The notes under the pieces were generated by a model. That model did not search any database and was not told the origin of the DNA. It saw only the letters and a program-made list of their open reading frames with translations. From positions 15,121,501-15,185,500 of the forward strand of contig OY727093.1 in NCBI GenBank assembly GCA_963402885.1: a stretch of 64,000 nt of DNA. The letters are read 5' to 3'. Below, piece after piece: positions 13,301 to 25,300 of this stretch. Origin of the DNA: Antedon bifida (Eukaryota > Echinodermata > Crinoidea > Comatulida > Antedonidae). How positions within the stretch are numbered: position 1 is the stretch's first letter; each line of letters opens with the position of its first letter. The position numbers and the translations under genes are program-made.

Positions 13301-16300
13301 TGAGACAGAATCTAAATTGGCTGATATGGAAACCAAAGTATATGGCTCAGAGGCTAGTTATACTACTATAGAGTCAAAACTGACTGATGCAGAAGCCAAG
13401 TCTGTTTTTATGGAGTCTAATATAAAGGAAACCCAGGCGAAGTTTGCTGAAATGGAATCTAAGATTGTTGAATTGAAAGCAAAGCTTGCTGAATCAGAGG
13501 TTAAAGTTGAACAATGGAAGGTTGAAGCGGAAAGGAATAAACGTTTGATTGCAGAACAGAGCATGAGCACTGATATGATGACATCACAGTAAGTTTTTAT
13601 CTAATTATGAAATAGTATTGAGCATGTATGCTTTTTAGCTTTAAAATATGGTTCTTGAGACTACAGTATCTCCTAATACAGTATCTATATATTATTTACC
13701 TCCGCCAAGAAGGTATATGTAATCGATCGCGTGTGTTTGTTTGTCTGTTTGTTTGTTTGTCTGTTTGTTAGCAGGATTACTCAAAAAGTAATTACAAGAT
13801 CTTTACCAAAATGAATATACAGATAGATATGTGGTCAAGGACCATTCCATTAAATTTTGCGACCATGGTCCCAATTCTGGACCACTTTTTAGAATACAGC
13901 TTTTCAGACCTGCGAGTGTTAAAAGATAGGACAGAATTTTTCAAAAGCCAGCGAGCAATCTTAAAGTAACAAGTAAACTGAAATTGCTTTTTCTCAAGAA
14001 CTACTTGTCCAAAAAACTTCATTTTTGTACAGGAGGCAAGAGTTATAATTTGTGATTTGTAATTTTAAAATATAATTCGATTTAATGTGCACCTTTTTTG
14101 ATGCGAGTAGTTTTAAAAACTTTCAAATTCACTCGTTTGATTTTCGCGTTGCTTTTCTATTGTTAGTCAATTGAAGCTATTGTTAATTGAAAGGCTTGTT
14201 ACATAACCATTACACCAAACTCGCATACACATGTTTGTAGTGAAATTAGCCTAAATCACAAACAGCACACAAATATATATATATATATATTTTTTCCCGG
14301 AGAAATCTTATGTAGGAGAATTTTACAGTAGGCGGAGGTATGCACTCTCGGAGTGGCTTTCTAGTTACAACTATATTCTATGATAATGTTGAAGAAAATG
14401 TTTTTCATATATCCTGTTACAGACTTGAATCGTACAGACAGACTGCTGATCGTGCAAAGGGAGCACTTTTGGCAGAGAGCAACCGGGAGCTTGACCAGCA
14501 ACGAAAGATTGAAACTCTTGAAAATGCCCAGAAAGAGTCTGTGGCAGTGTTCCAACAAGCCGGTAAAGAAAAAGATGAGATTATTGCAGGTCTGGAGAAG
14601 AAGACCAAAGATCTATTAACCAAGTTAAGACAAACAGAAGCAGAGAGTGATCAAGCCACCCACAGGTCATTGCAGATGGAAAGAGAATCCCAGGTATAAT
14701 TATTTATTACAATTGTAAAATAGAAAACAGATTTAAATTGAACAAAGAAAAAAAATACATTCATGATACAAAGAAAATACAATTAAAAAATTTACAATAA
14801 AAAATACAATATTATATTTCATCTTCTGTACCAGCCATGATGTAATATTTACTTTTCTGTTTAAAGGACCTACGTGATCGTGTAAAAGAGCTGGAGAACC
14901 ACACCTTTGATAATCGCCAGTTAACATGCAAACAGGATATGGATCCTGCTAAGCTTGCACAACGTTTAAAACAAGTGGAATTCAACCTTGATATAACGAA
15001 GCAAAAGGCAGATAAATTTGAGAAAATAAACAAAGAACTTAAAGGTTAATAGTATATAAATAATGTTTTAAAGCTCAGGTACAGGCATGAATTTTAAATA
15101 TAATATCTGGTTAATTGTATATAAATCAAATATTTGTAACAGAAATCAAGACGAAAAAACATGAATTTCCCTTAATATGGTCAAATACAAAATTTGGCAA
15201 AATTCTGCCATAAAAACCAGGAAGCCTTTTTTTTCAGTAGTTAGGTAGTTTAACCTAATGTAATAACATATCTGGTGACTCCCTAGAAGGTGAAAAAAGA
15301 TGATGGATATACGGTGGATAATTTTTGCTATAGCATGAAAATAAAAATCTGAAGTTGAATAAAAATATCAGAAATGTAGAATTCTAGTTAAATTACATAT
15401 ATTTAGTCATCTGTTAACATTTTTTACCACACCGTTTATTTTTCATAGCTTTTTAAAATTCCTCTCTATTTACAAAATTTGTGTACAAAAGAATAGAGAT
15501 TTTACTGTGTAATTTGAACTATCCCCCCACTGATAAGAAAGTGCTTATTGTCAACAAGCTTGTGTAACACAAATAAAAATCCTAATAATTATGAAACATA
15601 GGGGAAATCGATAATTATTGGAATGTATGATCAATAGAAATTTTTTGCCCGCACCTGGCCTTTAATAATACTGTACCACATAAATGACTATAATTAGGCA
15701 AAATCTGAACTTTAGTAATCCATTGTTGGATGTTGAATGAGTGTGATCCCACTTGCCAAATGTCGAACCCAGACCTTGTGATACTTTATATTTCTGCTTT
15801 GATTATACATTTAACTGATTTAATTTAATATTTATTACTATACTTTATTTTACTGAATATGGTGCATACTGTAAAGCAGAAGACTAGATTGTTGTTTCTT
15901 CTTGCATATTTCTCAAACATTTTTTGGTTAAATTAACATTCCTGCCTTTGCTATTATTGGATTTATTATTTTTCTTTTCATTTTCAGACTCAACTAAGAA
16001 ATTTGAAGCCAATGAGTTCAAAGCAAATGATCTTGAGAAACAACTAAGGGATGTCAACTTTGAATATGAGCGTCACCGCACACAGTATAATCAGTTGAAG
16101 TCTCGTTATGATAACATCGTAGTTGAACTAGCAGATATCAAACACAAACTGGCTAAATCGGAGATGAAAAATGCGGGTATTGATACTGATAAAATGAGAA
16201 ATGACCTTTGCACTTTTGAGAAAGAGAGCATTAAACTGAAAGAAAGAGTCAGCTTAAGTGATAAGAAAATTCTACAGCTTGAGAACAGGATTGCAGTAGA

Positions 16301-19300
16301 TGATAAGGATAAAGTACACATACAAGATAATATGAAATCTTTACAGGTAACAATAACCATGTACAATAATAAATGTCATATCCCTATTGCCATCAATTAT
16401 ATAATGGAATAGAATTTGTTATTTATTTATACTGGGTAACCAGTTATGATCAGTGGCTGTGTGTGTGTGCTAGTACACCGGGGTAACACCCCTTAACCGC
16501 TCGGCCACTCACTCGCTAAGTACATTTAAATATAAAGTATTTATTTCATGTAGGATGAGCTGCAATACAACAAAGCTACAATTCAGGAATTACAGTTAGA
16601 AAAAGAACACACATTTAAGAAAATGGAACAGAACGAGAAACATTTCATCAGCGTTTGTAAAGAACTGGAAGATGAGTTGACCGCATGTAAGAAGTTGTTA
16701 ACAGAATGTCAAGAGCAACTCCACGATTCAAAGGTATTTTGAATATTTATGTATTGGTGTTTTCAATAAATAGAAAAAGCTTGTGGAAATGTGTAAGACA
16801 AGGTATCTTTCAGTTTTATACCATTGATTATACCATTGATTATACAGTATTTGACTACATGCATTTTGAAACATACCAAAGGGATACTACCGAAATATTA
16901 TCTTCAATGAAGACCGGTTTTAGATCAGTAATTCAATATGATTTGTTGTGATATTACAGGAGAAGGGAATGAAATTTATGACAGAAAGTGAAGAACTTAA
17001 CGAAGAGAAAGAAAATGTAAGTGAAAGGTTAAAGACAATGGAGGAAGAACTAGAGAAACAAAGCAGTCAACATGAACAAGAAATTAACACATTACAGGTG
17101 GGATGAGTTACATTTATTTTTTTTATTAGTAAGTAATTGTAATTAAGGGCATTTGTAATAAATAAAGCTCTGTCTACACTATCAAATTTTATCTGACAAA
17201 AAACTTAATGTGCCCATATATGGACCATATCTAAGCATATCACTACCATATATGGACACATCACACTTTTTTTGGTTTGATAATGTAAACAGAGCTTAAA
17301 ACAAATTTAAATAATGAACCCATTTTGGTGGGAGTAAGAAAAAATACTGTTTTAATAAATTTGAATTAGGAGGATTTTATGAATTGTATGAGCAAGATGG
17401 ATGCACTTAGAGAAGAGAACAATCTAGCCAATGAGAGAATTAAAGAAGTTGAGAATGAAGCTAAGGAAAAAATGGAAGATATTCAAAAAGAGCTAGCTGA
17501 ACAATCACTTAAACACCAACAAGAAATGGATACATTGCAGGTATATTTATCTCATCTTCCTTTACTGTGCAGAACCTTGTTTGAGTAAAGTGGTACATAA
17601 TACATATGATGTTTGCATTTATTAATAATAACACTTGCCGTAAACTTGTGGAATGTTGCTATCAATTCTATTCTAATTAATAAATCCAATAGGAAGATGC
17701 AATGAAGTATAATGCTGAAATGGCAAACATGAAGGAAGGAAAAGAAATTTCCAATGATCAACTTGGAGAAGAGTTGACAAAAGCTGAACTGAAAATAGAA
17801 AACATTGAAAAAGAAATTGCAGACCAGTCAAGTAGATATGAACAGGAAATCGAGTCATTACAGGTGGGCTAACATTCAAATACTAGAAAACAAGAATACG
17901 ATACTGATCACAGAAGAGGCAATAATTTCTTCATTATTTGTTTAGGTTGTAGAAACCTCCGCATTATTGGTCTCTACTTATTAGTTTGTAAAAGTACCCT
18001 AAAGTATAGTTTTTTTTTTTACAAATGACATTCTTCTTGAATCAAATTTTATAGGAAAATATAATGAAATATGTGACAAAAATAGAACAACTTGAAGAAG
18101 AGAAGGAAAAGATAAATGAAATGTTAAAGGAACAAATTGTAGAAGCTGAAAAGAAACTAGAGACAAGTCAAGAAGAACAAGAAAAACAAAGTATTCAACA
18201 TCAACAAGAAATTAGCACATTACAGGTATGAACCGCTTTCTCCTTCCCCTCCTTGAAAAATGTTGATATGATTTAGATGATAATGATGATAACTAGACAA
18301 ACGATTTGTTTCGAAATGTCTTAAAGTAAAAAAAACATTCAATTCAGTTGAGATCGATATACCTTTTGGCCTGTCTGTCACTCTCATTTTTTAGTGCTCT
18401 TTTTCCATTTTATTATTCATTTCATGTATTACTTTTATCTTTATGTGAAGTACATAGAGGCATTATGTGCTGAAAAGTCCAAATTTATTATTATTATTAT
18501 TATACAGACTGATTCAATCAAATACATGACTAAGATGGAAATGCTGAAAGAAGAAAATGATTCTGCCAATGTCAGACAGATAGAAGCTGAAGAAACAATA
18601 GAAAGAGTGAAGCAAGAGGTAGCAGATCAATCCATTAGATATCAACAAGAAATCGATACATTGAAGGTATGTTTACGTAAATCAAGCTATTTGCGATAAA
18701 CCTTATAGAACTAATACAGGTGTGTTATAAAATGTAATGTTGTCGTTATTGCATTTAGCGTGGGGAACAAGTACATGATATTATTCCCAATATTAGAAAG
18801 AAAGTATCTATGTTTGACATTAATGTGTGAAAAGTTCTCATGAAAAGACAATCCAGCTATGAAGAAAGAAGCTATGCATTGTGCAGTTGGTGATCTTGTT
18901 TGTTATATTGTTTAGATTAAAGAGATATTGTCCCCCTAAAAAAATTGTTAATGTCACACAATAGTTAATCACTTTGACCAAAAACTGGATCAAGAAAAAA
19001 AAATTTCCCTGAAAAAATGTAATTGAAAGCAAAAAACACCTACATTTTCTGTCAGACAATGGTTTTTGGTTTAAATTAACCGTTTCTTTGGTCTTTATAA
19101 GTGAAATAATTATTTTTGTTGTTTTTTTCTACAGAAGTGAATAACTTTAAACTGCAAATTAGCCTATTCAAAGTCTGATTTTATTAGGTTATATGCATTA
19201 TCATGCATATAAGCTCTTGATTCTGTCAGGATCTATTTATTTCTTTATTTATTTATTTATTCTTTCCTTAGCACTATTTTGTCCGTCAATTATTTTGATA

Positions 19301-22300
19301 TCAGTTTCGTCTAGCTAAGTCAATTTTTCAGAGTATATTCCTTATGGCCAGGAATCGATGTGGTTATGATTTCACGGTGCGCAATCAAAAATTACGCGAT
19401 CTGCACGCGGTTTAACGAAATCACGTTTGTAATCATATCTTCACAAGCATGAATCATTTTTAAACAAAATTTGGTACTCATAAATTTCAGGTCATATTTC
19501 ATCATATGGCAATACAATTACGTGCGTAGCGCATATAACGCATGCGTACGCGCGCTTAACATTTTCAAAATTGTCAAAAATTTATTTTCCATGAAATTAG
19601 AGTACGTTTCAGGTAATTTTAAGCGTTTAAAAAATTGCCATGAGTGCGCAGATTTTAGTTAAATGTTAGTGCGCACTCTTTTTGTCCGATTTCTGTTTTA
19701 CAACCTTTCTTTAATAATATCATCATATTTGATTCACTTTTCAACTCGAAATTGCATTATACGAGCACGTCAAAAGTGACAGGCTACGAACGTATAAGTT
19801 AACAAAATGGTGAAAATATGCTAAATTTTAAACCTATTTTTTATTTCATTTTCTTGAAGTGTATGTATCATATGTATGATTTATTATCAAATTAAGAGAA
19901 CAAAAGTTGATTAAGTCATCATTAATTGCATTTTAAATTAAAACAAATTAATTCCAACAATCAAACAAATTAAGACATTTTCTTAGGCCGAAATAACAAA
20001 CTTAACATTAACTTTCTTTCTTAAAATGTTCATATATTAAAGTTAAAAGTATATAGTTTGACATTGCATCATTTTTTTTAATTTTTAAAGATGTTATCAT
20101 AGTAAAAAATTGTGGTATGTAATAATCTATCTGCACCAAAGTGGTCACTGCATAGTAAATACACGGAGGCATCTTTCTACAACTTGTAGTCAGTTGTGTA
20201 TGGCTCGGTGGTCTGTGCTCGTGTCTATGGCATTCAAGGTACCAAGATCGAGTCTCACCTTGGGAAACGAAATAAGATTTTTTTTTATTATCCGTATTGT
20301 TTTTTCAATTTTGTAGAATTTTTATAATGAAATCTAGATAAAAAGTAACTTATGTCTTTATTATTATGTAACAAATGTGGTTTATGGTAATAAACCACAG
20401 AGGGATCTTTGATCGGATTGTGATACCGGCTATTGTATTTGCGTAAACAAGATCCTATCATATATGAATAATTACAGATTCTGAGAAAATCAATCAATCA
20501 ATATATCTTTTAAATATCTATTATCTTTATTTAAATCAATGCATATAACCTATAATTCGTCATAGTGACGAATTAAATCTAGTTAATCTTTATTTTCCAT
20601 GTTTTTGGGGGATAATACATCTTGAAGCATTTGTTTAACTTACAGTGTAGCATAAAGGACTTACAAATGGAGCTAGCATCACTACAGGCAATAAACGAGG
20701 CTGCAGAGCAAGACGAGTGGGCTTTAAGTAAAGTGTGCAATGATCTTAAATTAGAATTGGAGGAAGAACGGCAACAAAAGAAACAAATTAATGATGTATT
20801 GAAGCAAGAACAAGTAAGTTGTAAAATATAATTTATGGCTTTATTTAAAAATGTTGGTTCCTGTCATTCTTTGTGTGTTCCAACTGACTACGTGTAGATA
20901 GTGCAGCATCTTGCGCATGAGATGTTACGCTATTGGTCCTGTGTGGAACATGGCTCATGTGCATGTTAAAGAAATTGGGCAGTACAGCAGGAGACAATCC
21001 CCTACTAGATTCTACTGCCCACCATGAAGGAAGAACTATGTGGGGATGTCCTTGGTGTACTTAAATGTACAAAAACTCTGTCAGGTATAATTATTCTTTT
21101 TTTTTGGTTACGCATTTCTTCCCATTTGATTCTGGAGATTAAAAAAATGATTATGTATAAGTTACATATCTATTTTATTCTGTAGGATAAGTGTTCAGAT
21201 CTGATGTCAAAACATGATTTGTTGGTAAGTCAACTAGAAAAATTAAAACGTTCAGAATGTGATCTTGAAAAGTTGTGTGATCAGATTCAGGAGGAACAAG
21301 AAGAGGAAGAAAGAAAACATAAAGAAACAAAGAAAAAATTAAACAAATTAGAGGTAATTTGCTACTTTATTTGTTGTTATTGTTTGTGTGTCATTTTTTC
21401 TGGTTTCTTTCATTTGTTAAACCATAATTACAGTAGTATGTAAAATTCTGAAACTACAAGAGTAAAGTATAGTAAGAGCAAAGCAAGTAATTTGACCAAT
21501 CATCAATTCGTTAAATTATACTTGCGTTGCGCTCCATCCCATCAGGATTGGTCAAATTACTTTCTTCTGCAGGAAAAATATTCAAAACATGACGTTTTAG
21601 TGAGTCAACTAGAAAAAATGAAACGTTCAGAAAGTGATCTTGAGAAGTTGTGTGATCAGATTCAGGAGGAACAAGAAGAGGAAGAAAGAAAACATAAAGA
21701 AACAAAGGAAAAATTTAACAACTTAGAGGTAAGAGGCCATTTGCTTTTTTTAATGGGTGGTTTAATCTATTGTTTTTTGAATATTTTAGTATTTAGAAAT
21801 GTTTGTCTTGTACTTTTATATCCTATACTTTTTATAATCGATTATTTAAATTTTTGTGTTTTAGAAAAAATTTTCGGACTTTAAACAAAAATTTGCTGAA
21901 ATGAATGCAGCATGCGAAAAGATTAAAAAAGAAAAGAAAGAAGACGAAGCAGAACTTAAAAAGACAAAAACTAAACTGGCTGAACTTGAGGCGAGAAGAC
22001 TCTTAATATTTATAACAATATTCAATTGTGCGAATGCTAAAAATCAATATTTACCATTATTTTACTTCAAAAGTTACATATCCATAGTATAATAAAAGCA
22101 CAAAATAGCAATAACCTATGTAAATCTTATGCATACAAAACACAAGAAACAATAAATTCATATTATTTTTATTATATTTAGTGTAATTATATGTTTTTTA
22201 ACATACATTATACAATACAAATTGATACAATACGATCTAAACATTTAAGTCTGCTTCTTTACCAAATAGTTTTATTAGTATAGTACTATAATAGTATTGT

Positions 22301-25300
22301 TGATACTTTTGTTATTTTTTTCCTTAATTAATTACATTACCTTTCAATTGTGGTTAAAATGATTCTTTTTGATATTATTAGGCCACTGTAAAAAAGAACC
22401 AGAATTTAGCAGATGTCAATGCACTAAAGGCCCTTCGACAAGAGCTTCTGGATAAGAAGATGAAAATTGTGTCCTTAGAATCTGAAATTCTAAAATGTAC
22501 AGACCCTCTTGAAAAAAGGTAGGCCTTTATAGTAATACGAAAGCTAGTCTACACTAGGAAACTTGATCCAACTTTTACTTAACAAATCGGCGAGTTTCCT
22601 CATATCTTTCACAATTTCGTTATAATTGATATTACTAAATTTCCTTAATTTTTAGAATTTCTCAACTTACCAAGGAGCTTGCTGACAGTTTTGAAAAGGT
22701 TGAAAGTTGGAAAAATGAAGTTAAAAGATTGCGAAGACTTGATAATGCAGGTAAACCTTTGGTTGTACATTCACTTTTACATCCACAGCAAGTCATTGAT
22801 AGGACAACTGATGGAGCTGGTTGTATATCCATCCAATCAATGTCAATACTGGAACCTGATGTCAAAACATGATTTGTTGGTAAGTCAACTAGAAAAATTA
22901 AAACGTTCAGAATGTGATCTTGAAAAGTTGTGTGATCAGATTCAGGAGGAACAAGAAGAGGAAGAAAGAAAACATAAAGAAACAAAGAAAAAACTAGATT
23001 TAATTCGTCACTATGACGAATTATAGGTTATATGCATTGATTAAAATAAAGATAATTGATTTGTAAAAGATATATTGATTGATTGATTTTCTCAGAATTT
23101 TTAATTATTTATAATATATGCTAGGATCTTGCTAACGCAAATACAATAGCCGGTATCGCAATCCGATCAAAGATCCCTCTGCGTATAATGTCATAAACCA
23201 CATTTGTTACACAATTTTTTAAACGCTTAAAATTGCCTGAAACGTACTCTAATTTCATCGAAAATAAATTTTTACAATTTTAAAACTTTTAAGCGCGCGT
23301 ACGCATGCGTTATATGCGCTACGCACGTAATTATATTGCCATATGATGAAATATGACCTGAAATTTATGAGTACCAAATTTTGTTTAAAAGTGATTCATG
23401 CTTGTGAAGATATGATTACAAATGTGATTTCATTAAATCGCGCGTAGACCGCGTAATTTATGATTGCGCACCGTGAAAACATAACCACATCGATTCCTGG
23501 CCATAAGGAATATACTCTGAAAAATTGACTTAGCTAGATGAAACTGATGCCAAGATAATTCACGGACAAAATAGTGCTAAGGAAAGAATAAATAAATAAA
23601 TAAATAAATAAAGATCCTGACAGAATCAAGAGGTTATATGAATATCATGCATATAACCTAATTAAACAAATTAGAGGTAATTTGCTACTTTATTTGTTGT
23701 TATTGTTTGTGTGTCATTTTTTCTGGTTTCTTTCATTTGTTAAACCATAATTACAAGAGTAAAGTATAGTAAGAGCAAAGCAAGTAATTTGACCAATCAT
23801 CAATTCGTTAAATTATACTTGCGTTGCGCTCCATCCCATCAGGATTGGTCAAATTACTTTCTTCTGCAGGAAAAATATTCAAAACATGACGTTTTAGTGA
23901 GTCAACTAGAAAAAATGAAACGTTCAGAAAGTGTTGACCTTTGGTTGTACATTCACTTTTACATCCACAGCAAGTCATTGATAGGACAACTGATGGAGCT
24001 GGTTGTATATCCATCCAATCAATGTCAATACTGGAACCTGTTACAATCTACCCATGGCCATGCAATACTATTCGGCCCATTTAAGGATCCTGATTAACTT
24101 TGCTAAGGATAACTTGAAAAGCTTTTGTCCAAATTCCCATATCTACAACAACTGGAATGGAGCATGTACCCTTTCCATGATGAATGTCCATAATTTGGTC
24201 TGTCATCTCGACTGATCTTTTGAGGAAGGTGTATATCACATTGTAATCAGGAGCTTTATGGATGGTTTGGCAGTAACCTATTTTATGGGGTACCATCTCA
24301 GCTGTATCTCTACGCATGTTTGCATTGAAGCCTTTCCATCCAGGAACACATTGGCGTGATGGGTCGATGTTGTTATTTAAAGAAAACTCCATTCGTGTAA
24401 GTTTCCAAGCCATGTCAGTTTTATCTGCAGTATCTTTAATACCCAAACTGATTGTTGTGAGCTGTTTAACAGCATTGGGAAAGCAAGATGGATTTGTCTT
24501 TTTGTTTATAATACAGCTATCGATTTGATCAACAAATGGCTTGATAGATCTACGCCTTGTTCTTGAGTGACTTAAACTAGTTGTTCTGGAAGTTCATGGC
24601 TAGCAATTGGTAGTCCCGGCTGAGCAATGTATCCTGTTGTATCATGTACTTGACGTGTTCCCGAGAAATGGCCGTAGTTGTTGTAGTCATTTGCTGTATC
24701 CATTTCTTGTAAGAGAGACTTATTGATGCAGTTTTGATTTTTGTTCAGAAGAGAAATTAAAGACAGGCTTCCTGTTTTTTGCTGAACGGCTTTTGCTAGT
24801 AATACTTGCTTTACTGTTATGGCTCGCCCATTTGTTGCTGCATGAATAATATCCTGCCCAATTGCCAATATTTTCTTATGTATTGTTGGTTTTACAGCAA
24901 CTCGTTTATCTCGCCAGTGAATTCCGATGCCAGAGTCGTCAGTGTCTGATGTATTTCTAGATCGTGTGTTGGGCAACGAAGAACCAATGTGGTCCGTTTC
25001 TTCCGGTTGTTCCTTCCAGTCTCCACCGATTACCCATGCTAACGAATTATATAACGTGTTTGGTATGATGATGTTCTATTCAATCATGTGTTCTGGTCGT
25101 GGTGGCCATGGTAAATTGGGAACTAATTGTACATCTTTGTGAATTTGCATGCCTATTGTGAACGCATAGTGTAATTCATCAGGGCTATCACGCGTAGGTA
25201 TTTTGTTTTCATCTTGCTTAGTCTTGTGTGTGTTACTTTCAGATTCCATCTTCATCACTTCCTTATTGTGCAACTCAATAGAATTATGTATTAACTTTCC

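Larger units (their letters stand above)
18917..20625. mobile_element. TIR MITE (intron 28), split by a Helitron
   Basis: The ends TTAAAGAGATATTGTCCCCC and GGGGGATAATACATCTTGA match the intact copy at 49018-49370. Without the nested Helitron (19184-20582) it is about 310 bp. Confidence 0.75.

Noticed and set aside
11361-13570. Several antisense frames (phrases like [13 protein letters not shown] repeated) opposite exon 19
   Set aside because: They repeat only because the sense exon is a tandem repeat; they are mirror artefacts.
13739-13780. TTTG/TCTG run as a CRISPR-like or regulatory array
   Set aside because: A simple repeat near the left end of a Helitron-like element, with no spacer structure.
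22856-23933. An extra CENPE coding exon in intron 34
   Set aside because: It lacks the exon-30 acceptor and the exon-31 donor, starts and ends mid-exon, and is split by a Helitron.
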